Shown here: one piece after another, positions 1 through 7,619 of the stretch | Layout: each line of letters begins with the position of its first letter | Position numbering within the stretch: position 1 is the stretch's first letter | Assembly: GCA_036946625.1 (NCBI GenBank) | Contig: JAQIIU010000003.1 | Location: 569,961 to 633,960 of the forward strand | Length of the DNA: 64,000 bases | Origin: Methylorubrum populi | GTDB lineage: Bacteria; Pseudomonadota; Alphaproteobacteria; Rhizobiales; Beijerinckiaceae | Reading direction: 5' to 3' | Position numbers and translations under genes: made by a program | The notes under the pieces: model-generated | Database searches by the model: none | Seen by the model: only the letters and a program-made list of their open reading frames with translations | Told to the model about the DNA's origin: nothing

Positions 1-2
1 AC

Positions 3-203
3 CGGATCAAGCTCGTCTACTTCGACGGTACCGGGGTGTGCCTGCTGTCGAAGCGGCTGGAGGACGGGACGTTCTGCTGGCCGGCTGTCACCGACGGGGT
101 GGTGCGGCTCACGGCGGCGCAGCTGCAGGCCCTCCTGGAAGGGCTCGACTGGCGGCGCGTGCACACGGTTCGGCCGGCGCCCGTGCCGGTGGCCGCGAGC
201 TGA
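3..203 (+). CDS. tnpB: IS66 accessory protein TnpB, C-terminal end (5' cut by window edge)
   Basis: The open frame enters from the left edge and ends at the TGA at 201-203, giving 66 residues. It has the IS66 Orf2 look: a KLVYFDGTGVCLLSKRLEDG stretch, then a W-P block and an LTAAQLQALLEGLDW segment. TnpB proteins of this family are short partners of the IS66 DDE transposase with no clear enzymatic role. The transposase frame (259 onward) follows on the same strand, as in a normal IS66 element. Only the end of the protein is visible, so its own integrity cannot be judged. Confidence 0.85.
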   Translation, partial: RIKLVYFDGTGVCLLSKRLEDGTFCWPAVTDGVVRLTAAQLQALLEGLDWRRVHTVRPAPVPVAAS

Positions 204-258
204 CCCCGGGGGCTGATCGCGCTGGCAAACCCTTGCGATCCATGCTCAAATCGCCCCC

Positions 259-1278
259 GTGAGCGAGCCGAGCCCGCGCCTGCCGGACGATCCCGCCGCC
301 CTGAAGGCGATGCTGGCGGCGCGCGAGGCCGAGATCGACCGGCTGCACCAGATCATCAGGGAGCTGCAGCGTCACCGCTTCGGGCGCCGGGCCGAGAGCC
401 TGCCCGTGGACCCGCTGCTCCTGGGCCTGGAGGAGGTCGAGCAGATCGAGGCGGAAGGCTTCGCCGAGACCGACGCTGCCGACGAGATCGCCCGCGAGAG
501 CCGCGCCCGCACGCGTCGCGCCAACCGCGGCTCCCTGCCGGCGCATCTGCCGCGCGTCGAGCGGGTGATCGACCTCGACGACCGCACTTGCCCCTGTTGC
601 CGCGGCGATCTGCACGTCATCGGCGAGGATGTCGCCGAGCGCCTCGACGTCGTGCCGGCCCAGTTCCGGGTCGTCGTCACCCGCCGGCCGAAGTATGCCT
701 GCCGGGCGTGCGAGGACGTGATCGTGCAGACGCCGGCGCCCGCCCGCCTCGTCGAGGGCGGGATCCCGACAGAGGCGAGCGTGGCGCACGTGCTGGTGTC
801 CAAATACGCCGACCACCTGCCGCTCTACCGACAGGCGCAGATCTACGCGCGCCAGGGCGTAAACCTCGACCGCTCGACCCTGGCCGACTGGGTGGGCAAG
901 GCCGCCTTCCTGCTGCGGCCGGTACACGCGCGGCTGTTCGAGCGGCTGAAGGCGTCGGATCGGCTGTTTGCCGACGAGACCACCGCGCCGGTGCTCGACC
1001 CGGGCCGCGGCCAGACCAAGACCGGCCAGTTGTTCGCCTACGCCCGCGACGACCGGCCCTGGGGCGGCCTCGACCCGCCCGGCGTCGCCTACCTCTACGC
1101 GCCCGACCGCAAGGCCGAGCATCCGATCCGCCACCTCGCCGGCTTCGTCGGCACGCTGCAGGTCGACGGCTATGCCGGCTGCGAGGTGCTGGCCGCGCGC
1201 GGCGGCGTGAGCCTCGCCTTCTGCCTTCTGCTGGGCGCACGTGCGGCGGCGGTTCTACGAGCTGGCCAAGGCCGGCCC
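259..1278 (+). pseudogene. IS66 transposase (TnpC), frameshifted and 3'-truncated
   Basis: The N-terminal coiled region (EAEIDRLHQIIRELQRHRFG), a zinc-finger-like CPCCRGDL...CRAC block and the start of the DDE domain (LFADETTAPVLDPGRG, LQVDGYAGCEVLA) are typical of IS66 TnpC, normally a little over 500 residues. At 1220-1235 the 7-mer CCTTCTG occurs twice in tandem. Removing one copy restores the expected AFCWAHVRRRFYELAKAGP in a single frame, so the duplication broke the gene. About 40 bp further on (near 1278) IS66 homology stops and a moeA-like sequence begins, so the catalytic C-terminus is also missing. Confidence 0.85.
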
Positions 1279-1893
1279 TGAAGGCGCTGGTCCGAGCCCG
1301 GGGCGGGGTGCCGCTCGATCTCGGTATCGCGTCCGACAACGTGGCCGTCCTTTCCGTCACCCTTCACGGGCGCTCGCAACGGAGGGAATCGATCTTCTCG
1401 TCACGTCGGGTGGGGCATCGGTCGGAGACTTCGATCTGCTGAGCCCGATCCTCGGCGGCCTGGGCTTCGAGCCTGCGTTTCGAAAGGTCCGCATGCGGCC
1501 GGGCAAGGCGACCCTGTTCGGGCGGCTCGGACACCTCCCAGTCTTGGGGCTGCCCGGAAATGCCGTGGCGGCGCTGGTGAGCGCGCTCCTCTTCCTCAAA
1601 TCGGCGATGTCGCGGCTGGCAGGGGCCGGATGGGCGGGGAACTGTCGCCAGAGCGAGCCGTCCTGGCGACGCCACTGCCGGCAACAGGGCCGCGCACGAC
1701 GTTTCTGCGGGGCCAACTCGGCCGCGATGGGCAGGGCATACCGACGTTTTCCGTCCTGGCGGATCAAGACAACGTCATGCTCTCGAGGCTGGCTCTCGCC
1801 GACGCTCTCGTCATCCGCCCGGCCGATGCGCTTCCGGCCGCAACGGGCGAGCCGGTGGCAGTCCTCCGTTTCGATCTCAGCCCCGGTTTCTAA
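1279..1893 (+). pseudogene. moeA: moeA-like molybdopterin molybdenumtransferase remnant
   Basis: Pieces of the MoeA C-terminal half are readable in three successive frames. ALVRARGGVPLDLGIASDNV lies at about 1279-1370. LLVTSGGASVGDFDLLSPIL and MRPGKATLFGRLGHLPVLGL lie at about 1385-1600. LATPLPATGPRTTFLRGQLG to the stop lies at 1660-1893. The TSGGxSVGD and GLPGN motifs are MoeA hallmarks (insertion of molybdenum into molybdopterin). The 5' half is replaced by the truncated IS66 sequence, and at least two further frameshifts lie near 1370 and 1625. The gene is dead. It fits the neighbouring ModE-like regulator. Confidence 0.8.
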
Positions 1894-1986
1894 AGGGAGG
1901 ACGCATCCGCCGAGATCGGCCGCCATGACGCGGGCCTCGTCTTCGTCCGTGCAGGCGCTTAGAACGATTCGAACAGCGCGAGGAGA

Positions 1987-2334
1987 GTGATGGCCCGCTT
2001 GAGCATCCGCATCGATCTCGGACCGGATTGGCGGATCGGGCCGGGCAAGGTTCAGCTCCTCGAAGCGATCGCCGAGCACGGCTCGATCTCCGCGGCGGGT
2101 CGGGCGCTGGGCATGTCCTACCGCCGCGCCTGGCTCTTGGTCGAGGACATGAACAAGGGCTTCGGGCGCCCGGTGATCGAAGCGCAGATCGGCGGCAAGG
2201 CGGGTGGCGGTGCCCGGCTCTCGGCCTTCGGCACCGACGTCGTCGCGCATTACCGGGCGATCGAGCGCGCCGCCGAGAAGGCGGCCGCACCGTTCCTCGC
2301 CCGCCTGACGCAACCGGCCGACCCGGCCGCGTAG
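1987..2334 (+). CDS. ModE-type molybdate-responsive regulator, DNA-binding domain only
   Basis: A 115-residue protein with a LysR/ModE winged helix: the LLEAIAEHGSISAAGRALGM helix-turn-helix is followed by SYRRAWLLVEDMNKGF, which is characteristic of ModE N-terminal domains. The C-terminal molybdate-binding (Mop/TOBE) domains of E. coli ModE are absent, which is common in alphaproteobacterial short forms. A GGAGAG stretch precedes the ATG. It follows the moeA remnant by about 95 bp and precedes a perfect ModE-type palindrome at 2387-2408. It probably still represses or activates molybdenum genes, although local targets are damaged. Confidence 0.8.
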   Translation: MMARLSIRIDLGPDWRIGPGKVQLLEAIAEHGSISAAGRALGMSYRRAWLLVEDMNKGFGRPVIEAQIGGKAGGGARLSAFGTDVVAHYRAIERAAEKAAAPFLARLTQPADPAA

Positions 2335-2386
2335 GATCGTCAGTTCGGAATGGCTCTGGCCAAGGTGCACGTTTTGCGTCACTGAC

Positions 2387-2408
2387 GCTATATCTGATTG
2401 GATATAGC
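2387..2408. promoter_or_regulatory. Perfect inverted repeat, candidate ModE operator
   Basis: GCTATATC, six bases, GATATAGC: an uninterrupted 8-bp inverted repeat 52 bp after the stop of the ModE-like gene and just upstream of the next reading frame. ModE sites are A/T-rich TATAT-type half sites separated by about 6-7 bases, so spacing and composition match. The background is strongly G+C rich, which makes the site stand out. Binding is inferred, not shown. Confidence 0.55.
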
Positions 2409-2426
2409 AGTCACACAGAGTCGCTC

Positions 2427-3092
2427 GTGGCGCACGGCTCTTATCACGATGGACCCGCCCTGCTCGCCCTGAAATCGAGCGTCGGACGCCCCGTTCCCCT
2501 GTCGCCGGAGGCCGTCGTGGCGGCGGAGAGGCCGAGGGACCGGATCTGGGAGCTGACTGAGACGCTGCATTGCTCCATTATCGGAACCTGTCTGACCACG
2601 GCCGACGGCCGGTCCCTGCTGGCCAAGCTCGGCGTCGCGGCGGCGCGCACGATGAGCGAGCACCGGCTGCACGGCGAAGTCGTCCACCTCGCCCGGCGTA
2701 AGGACGGGGGCGGGAAGCTGCTGCAGAAGATGCTCGATCGCCGCCACGAGCGGGAGATCCGCCGCTTCGACAAGGCCCGTACCGTCGATGAAGTGCGCGC
2801 CCTCTGGCGCGAGTCGGATGCGAAGGGATCGCCGGTGGGTGCAGACCTCACCAGCGGGCGGTGGCTTTGGAGCGATGGAAGCTTGGCGGGCATCGAGCGG
2901 ACCATCGCGAACGGTGTGCCTGAGCCGAAGGAGCATGGGGGGGCCATGCCTCCGATGGACGGTGTCGCCCTGTCTGAGCCCGATCTGAAGGCGGTGGCGG
3001 CCTATGTCTGGGCCGTTGGGCATTCTTCAGCCTTAGCCGATCCAGCCACACGACCGAGCCGGAACGTCACCGCTGTATCCAAAATACCATAG
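2427..3092 (+). CDS. Chimeric ORF: unknown domain joined to a cytochrome c C-terminus
   Basis: Open frame of about 221 codons from a GTG at 2427; no ATG is available in frame. The first 130 residues (WELTETLHCSIIGTCLTTAD, HLARRKDGGGKLLQKMLDRRH, TVDEVRALWRES) form a compact helical domain I do not recognise with certainty. From about residue 137 the sequence switches to GADLTSGRWLW...GVPEPKEHGGAMPPM...LKAVAAYVWAVG, the end of a class I c-type cytochrome as in FixP-like subunits. No CxxCH haem motif remains. The abrupt switch suggests a deletion fused two genes, so it is probably non-functional. The start is uncertain. Confidence 0.45.
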   Translation: MAHGSYHDGPALLALKSSVGRPVPLSPEAVVAAERPRDRIWELTETLHCSIIGTCLTTADGRSLLAKLGVAAARTMSEHRLHGEVVHLARRKDGGGKLLQKMLDRRHEREIRRFDKARTVDEVRALWRESDAKGSPVGADLTSGRWLWSDGSLAGIERTIANGVPEPKEHGGAMPPMDGVALSEPDLKAVAAYVWAVGHSSALADPATRPSRNVTAVSKIP

Positions 3093-3299
3093 CGATAACG
3101 GCCGGTCCGAGATAGCCTGATCTTCAGCTCGTTCCTGAGACCAGCGAGTGATCCTCCGGCGTACCCCTCCCATGGGGTGCGCCGCTTTCATGCCGCGATT
3201 GGCTGACGTAGGTGAGGACGAGGGACGCGAGCGCCCTACAGTCGACACCGTTCTCGAAGCGGAGGGCGAGCGGCATGGCAACGCCGGTCCCGGCCCTGA

Positions 3300-3788
3300 C
3301 GGGGGGCGTCGAACCCCACGATCCAGGCGCTCCTGCTAACCAGCGCATGGCGTTGGCATCATGCCGGGCGACGGATCGTCGGTGTTGTCGAAGTTCCTTC
3401 TTCTAAGGGAGTTGGACATCGGCTCGAGGATCTTGCGACCGGTGCGCAGTACGAGATCTACCAGGAGTTGGGATCCGGCTCCGGAGCCTGCCGGCTCTGC
3501 GGTTCGGGGATCATCGAGGCTTGTGAGAGTGTCTGCCGCCAAATCGCCGCCGGTTGCGATCTCGTGGTAATCAGCAAGTTCGGCAAGCTCGAAGCGACCC
3601 GTAGCGGCCTCATCGCAGCCTTCTCCGCGGCGATCGTGGCGGAGAAGCCGATCCTGACAGCGGTTGCTCCGAGCTTCGTGGAAGCATGGCAGTGCTTTGC
3701 CGGCCCGCTTGCCAGCTTCTCGGCTCCGGACGAGGAAGCGATTGAAGCATGGTGTTTGATGCAAAAGGCCAAATCTTGCGGAATCTAA
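3300..3788 (+). pseudogene. DUF2478 family NTP-binding protein remnant
   Basis: The frame reads GRRIVGVVEVP, HRLEDLATGAQYEIYQELGS, then GSGSGACRLCGSGIIEACES, CDLVVISKFGKLEATRSGLI and EKPILTAVAPSFVEAWQCFA. These match the DUF2478 family, whose members usually sit with molybdate transport or molybdenum cofactor genes. The N-terminal P-loop part is missing: an in-frame TGA lies at 3297-3299, and no start codon exists between it and the conserved part. The usual CRLDP is CRLCG here. Residue quality is good but the 5' end is gone, so it is likely dead. It supports a molybdenum origin for this block. Confidence 0.6.
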
Positions 3789-3837
3789 AAACATATTGCG
3801 ATATTGTACCTTCACTTGCTTGATAGGATACACTGAA

Positions 3838-4194
3838 TCAGCATTCATATTTGCAGAATACGGAAGATTTAACCTCTTTCGACCGCGAAATATCCAGCTC
3901 GTTTGTGACACGTTCGACCACATGATAGACGAGATGTATTTCAGGTCTCGCTGGATCAGGTGTTTGCAGAAGTCGCCCGGTCCAACTGGTCACCGTGCCG
4001 GGCGCGGATGAGCTCGTGACGAAACCGATCAACTCGCCTTCGGCAGAACCAACCAGAATTCGTCCTCGACACGGTGCTACAATCTCAGCCCGACTTGGCG
4101 TGTACGTTCCCGAGATCGCCTCGCCATACTGGGACAAGTGGATCTCGGCACCACATTCATTGCGCCAGCGGCCCTCGAACATTGGCTTCCTCAC
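3838..4194 (-). CDS. Avidin/streptavidin-like protein
   Basis: 118 residues without a signal peptide. The pattern follows the avidin beta-barrel: FEGRWRNECGAEIHL (streptavidin-like GxWxNxxGS strand, with Ala in place of the biotin-contacting Ser), AISGTYTPS (GTYxS), then a glycine-rich hairpin, ELIGFVTSSSAPGTVTSWTG (second-sheet GF and TSWTGQ motif with the key Trp) and HLVYHVVERV for the last strand. Avidins bind biotin very tightly. Ser-to-Ala and Gln-to-Arg changes suggest altered affinity. The gene lies in an A+T-richer pocket, which hints at transfer. Assignment rests on motif order only. Confidence 0.6.
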   Translation of the reverse strand: MRKPMFEGRWRNECGAEIHLSQYGEAISGTYTPSRAEIVAPCRGRILVGSAEGELIGFVTSSSAPGTVTSWTGRLLQTPDPARPEIHLVYHVVERVTNELDISRSKEVKSSVFCKYEC

Positions 4195-4461
4195 CTCTGT
4201 CTGTACGCCTGTCCGTCATGCATGGCGGGTGCGGATGAATATCGTTATGCAATTTCATATATAGCGAATGATCCTCCTTGTCGCCTCGACCCCGCTGCGC
4301 CCCATGCACGGGTGGGCTGCAGATGCAGGATGTCCGACAAGGCTCATACTCACCAGAGTCGGATGCTGCCGCGTCGTCTCAAGTCAGGCCAACCCCTTAC
4401 GTTTGATGAGGCCGGCTGAGGCGGGCCTCTTTTCGCCGGAAGATAGATGTCTCATCAGATC

Positions 4462-4557
4462 TCATAAAATATTTCGGCCTTTCGATTTTTTATGCACGCC
4501 GGCAGAATATAGAACCAGCATCGAGACTGCTATTACAGCGAAGATTGCAATCAGCAT
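4462..4557 (-). CDS. Possible 31-residue single-pass membrane protein
   Basis: On the minus strand a GAGGAG ribosome-binding sequence precedes an ATG at 4555-4557 by about 11 bases. The frame reads MLIAIFAVIAVSMLVLYSAG then a basic tail (VHKKSKGRNIL) and stops at 4462. It is one hydrophobic helix with a positive C-terminal end, so the N-terminus probably faces outward. It lies about 80 bp downstream of the HPP gene on the same strand and could be the last gene of that transcript. The rest of 4260-4640 is A+T-rich with no other convincing frame. Confidence 0.4.
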   Translation of the reverse strand: MLIAIFAVIAVSMLVLYSAGVHKKSKGRNIL

Positions 4558-4638
4558 GATCGCTTCGTCTCCTCGCTAACGGACGCCGGCTTTCAGCGTG
4601 AGGAAAGGCCCCACACCGTCTCCAGCATTTCCGAGGCC

Positions 4639-5142
4639 TCAGTGCGCCGGCGCCGGATGCCTGAGGACGTACCTCCTAAACAGCATTCCGGCGGCGACGA
4701 TCGTCAGGGCACCGGTCAGAACCGGAACGATGAGAAAGTTCCAACTCGCCCCCGCCAGGATCACGACGATCGGATCGGCACCGGCCGGGGGATGAACCGT
4801 CTTCGTAAGAAGCATGGTGACGATGGCGAGGCCGACGCCGAGACCGAAGGCCAGGGCCGTCGAGCCCAAACAGGAAAAGATGAGGAGGCCCATCACCGTC
4901 GAGACGACGTGGCCGCCGATCACGTTGCGCGGCTGAGCGAGGGGGCTCTGCGGCAAGCCGAACACCAGCACGCAGCTGGCACCGAATGGTGCGATGAGCA
5001 GACCTGCCCCGAACCGGGCTGTGACCTCCGCCAGCAGGAAGATGACGCCGAAGCCACCGAGTCCAGCCATGAGGATCGAGCCCGTTGCGGTAAGAGGCAC
5101 GGCGCGTGCGAACCGTTGCCTCAGGCTCTGATGCGACGCCAT
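4639..5142 (-). CDS. HPP family integral membrane protein
   Basis: 167 residues with about four hydrophobic helices (LMAGLGGFGVIFLLAEVTAR, VVSTVMGLLIFSCLGSTALA, LGVGLAIVTMLLTKTVHPPA and a final WNFLIVPVLTGALTIVAAGM). The KTVHPPAGADP motif names the HPP family, and the N-terminal LIAPFGASCVLVFGLP loop is also typical. HPP proteins are inner-membrane proteins linked to nitrite or other anion transport in some organisms. It starts 87 bp after the formate dehydrogenase stop on the same strand, so a role in formate or related anion handling is possible but inferred. The start was chosen at MASHQSL. Confidence 0.8.
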   Translation of the reverse strand: MASHQSLRQRFARAVPLTATGSILMAGLGGFGVIFLLAEVTARFGAGLLIAPFGASCVLVFGLPQSPLAQPRNVIGGHVVSTVMGLLIFSCLGSTALAFGLGVGLAIVTMLLTKTVHPPAGADPIVVILAGASWNFLIVPVLTGALTIVAAGMLFRRYVLRHPAPAH

Positions 5143-5228
5143 GAGTCTCCAAGCCTTGTCGGTGCGGGTCGTCTGAAGGAGTTGACTGGGGCGGCCGGGC
5201 GCCGACAGGGTGCCCGGCCGGGGGAGCC

Positions 5229-6395
5229 TCAGGCTTTTTTGCCGGCGCTGTAGGAATGCGCGCCGACACCGGCGAGCGTGCCGCCTTCGACGATCAGGTA
5301 CTCGTTCCGGATCTGCCGCTTCTCGAAGTAGCATTCGAGGATCTCGCGGGTGCCGGCCGCGTAGCGAGTTTGGGCGGAGAGCGAGGTGCCGGAGATGTGC
5401 GGGGTCATGCCGTGATGCGGCATCGAGCGCCACGGATGGTCCTCGGGCGCTGGCTGCGGATACCAGACATCGCCGGCATAGCCCGCGAGCTGTCCGCTCT
5501 CGAGGGCGCGGACGATGGCGTCGCGATCGGCGAGCTTGCCGCGGGCCGTGTTGACGAGATAGGCGCCGCGCTTGAACAGCTTGAGCGTCTCGTCGTTGAT
5601 CATGCCCTCGGTCTCCGGGTGGAGCGGGCAGTTGAGGGTGACCACGTCGCAGACGCCGTACATCTCCTCGCGGCTGGCGTGCCACGTCAGGCCGAGTTCC
5701 CGCTCGACCGACTCGGGCAACCGGTGGCGGTCGGTATAGTGCAGGTGCATGTCGAATGGCTTCAGGCGCTTCAGCACCGCGAGGCCGATGCGGCCGGCGG
5801 CCACCGTGCCGACATGCATGCCCTCGACATCGTAGGAGCGCGCGACGCAGTCGGCGATGTTCCAGCCGCCCTTCATCACCCACTGATAGGACGGGATGTA
5901 GTTGCGCACGAGGCCGAGGATCATCATCACCACGTGCTCGGCGACGCTGATCGAGTTGCAGAAGGTCACCTCGGCGACGGTGATGTCGTGCTTGATCGCC
6001 GCGTCGAGGTCGGTGTGATCGGAGCCGATCCCGGCGGTGACGATGATCTTGAGGTTCTTGGCCTTCTCGATCCGCTCGGCGGTCATGTAGGCCGGCCAGA
6101 ACGGCTGGGAGATCACGATCTCTGCGTCGTGAAGATGCTGGTCGAGAACGGAATCGGAGCCCTCCTTCGAGGAGGTGACGATCAACTCGTGACCGAGGCC
6201 TTCGAGGTATGTGCGCAGGCCCAGTTCGCCGGAAACGCTCCCGAGCAGGGTGCCGGGCCGGAAGTCGATGGCCTTGGGCGTCGGCAGCGTCTGGCCGTCG
6301 GAATAGCGCTCGATCTTGGGTAGATCGTCGCGGGCATATGAGGTCGGATATCCGTCGACGGGATCGTCGTAGAGAACGAGAACGATCTTGGCCAT
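5229..6395 (-). CDS. fdh: NAD-dependent formate dehydrogenase (metal-free)
   Basis: Oxidises formate to CO2 with NAD+, the last step of methanol oxidation. The 388-residue protein has the D-2-hydroxyacid dehydrogenase fold with formate dehydrogenase hallmarks: SQPFWPAYMT (substrate loop), TAGIGSDHTDLDAA, the GTVAAGRIGLAV dinucleotide motif, YTDRHR with the Asp that selects NAD over NADP, and TPHISGTSLSAQ with the catalytic His. An AAGGGAG ribosome site sits 7 bases before the ATG at 6395, which decides the start. A LysR gene lies upstream and HPP downstream, all on one strand. Unlike molybdenum or tungsten formate dehydrogenases it needs no metal cofactor. Confidence 0.95.
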   Translation of the reverse strand: MAKIVLVLYDDPVDGYPTSYARDDLPKIERYSDGQTLPTPKAIDFRPGTLLGSVSGELGLRTYLEGLGHELIVTSSKEGSDSVLDQHLHDAEIVISQPFWPAYMTAERIEKAKNLKIIVTAGIGSDHTDLDAAIKHDITVAEVTFCNSISVAEHVVMMILGLVRNYIPSYQWVMKGGWNIADCVARSYDVEGMHVGTVAAGRIGLAVLKRLKPFDMHLHYTDRHRLPESVERELGLTWHASREEMYGVCDVVTLNCPLHPETEGMINDETLKLFKRGAYLVNTARGKLADRDAIVRALESGQLAGYAGDVWYPQPAPEDHPWRSMPHHGMTPHISGTSLSAQTRYAAGTREILECYFEKRQIRNEYLIVEGGTLAGVGAHSYSAGKKA

Positions 6396-6608
6396 CGCTG
6401 ACTCCCTTTGTCGGCTTGCAAAGGGGATCGCCTCAGTCGAGCAAAACTGATCACGATGCGTGCGTTGCATTGCGTTGACAGGCGTTTCCCCGCTCGAAGA
6501 TGTGCCGGCTCTGTCTTTTACTGCAAGCCGGCTCGAGCGAGATGAACTTCCGTTCTCATCACCTCGATATCAAATGAAAGTCCTTGATGATCTGATCGAC
6601 GCGGCCGA

Positions 6609-7532
6609 TCAGGGCGAAGGCAGCGCCGCCGTCCAGGCCGGGGATTCTTCCAGCCGGAAGTTCAGCGTGGCGCGCAGAAGCGCGGAGGCCATCGGCGGCA
6701 GGGGATCACGGTCGGTGAAGACGAGCCCGACACTCTGCCGGGGCGTCGTTTCCGCGAAGTCGCGCATGGCCAGGGCATCGGTGCCGCCGAACAGGTGCCG
6801 GAAAGTATGCGGCACGATGCTGACGAACCCGCCCTCACGCAAATGCGCGCAGACACCGAGGAACGAGTTGCTGACGACGGTCGGGCGCAGGACCACTCCG
6901 AACGTATCCGCCAAGCCGTCGAGGATCCGGCGGTTCTGCATCTCCTCGCTCAGCAGGCAGAGCCGCTGGCGGCTCGCCTGCACCCAGCTCACCCGCGCCT
7001 CGGCCGCCAGCGGATGATCGGCCCTCATCGCGAGGATGTAGCGCTCGTGATAGAGCGGCACGCGCCGCACCCGTTCGAGCGGTTCGTTCTCGAGATAGGT
7101 CAGGCCGGCCTCGATCTCGAAGCCGTCGAGGCCCTTCTGGATCTCGCGGGAGGAGAGCGAGCGGATCTCGATCGAGGCGTCGGGATGCACCTCCCGGAAC
7201 CGCGTCGAGAGGAAGCCGACCGCGCCCATCGCCGCCGGAATGACGCCCAGTCGCAGCGTGCCCTTGAGGCCGGTGCGAAGCCCGGACAGATCCTCTCGCA
7301 GGCTGTCGTAATCGATGAGGATCTGGCGCGCCCATGCGAGGAGATGTTCCCCCTCGACGGTGAGGCCCACGAAGCGCTGGTTGCGAACGACGAGGGCGAC
7401 CTGAAGATCCTCCTCCAGCTTGCGCAGAGCCGCGGAGAGCGTCGATTGCGTGACGTTGCAGGCTTGGGCGGCCCGAGCGAAATGCCGCTCGCGCGCAAGG
7501 GTCACGAAGTAGGAGAGGTGCCGAACCAGCAT
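6609..7532 (-). CDS. LysR family transcriptional regulator
   Basis: 307 residues. The N-terminal winged helix has FVTLARERHFARAAQACNVT and STLSAALRKLEEDL, typical of LysR proteins; the rest is the periplasmic-binding-protein-like effector domain (GTLRLGVIPAAMGAVGFLST onward). It is transcribed in the same direction as the formate dehydrogenase gene, about 215 bp upstream of it, so it most likely controls that gene. The effector could be formate, but nothing in the sequence proves it. An A/T-rich patch (AATTGAATATAG near 7572) before the start may belong to its promoter. Confidence 0.9.
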   Translation of the reverse strand: MLVRHLSYFVTLARERHFARAAQACNVTQSTLSAALRKLEEDLQVALVVRNQRFVGLTVEGEHLLAWARQILIDYDSLREDLSGLRTGLKGTLRLGVIPAAMGAVGFLSTRFREVHPDASIEIRSLSSREIQKGLDGFEIEAGLTYLENEPLERVRRVPLYHERYILAMRADHPLAAEARVSWVQASRQRLCLLSEEMQNRRILDGLADTFGVVLRPTVVSNSFLGVCAHLREGGFVSIVPHTFRHLFGGTDALAMRDFAETTPRQSVGLVFTDRDPLPPMASALLRATLNFRLEESPAWTAALPSP

Positions 7533-7619
7533 GGCAACGCACGAAGCCTGAGAACGGACACGGTATGTCCAATTGAATATAGCCCATCAGCCGATGGTTT
7601 GCGCCGCAGATCGCCGTCA

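Noticed and set aside
3124..3348. A 74-codon minus-strand frame before the DUF2478 remnant
   Set aside because: It contains a plausible helical stretch but no recognisable family, and it overlaps decayed sequence on both sides.
4268..4579. A 103-codon plus-strand frame in the A+T-rich gap
   Set aside because: No ribosome site, poor amino-acid composition, and it overlaps the better-supported minus-strand small membrane ORF.
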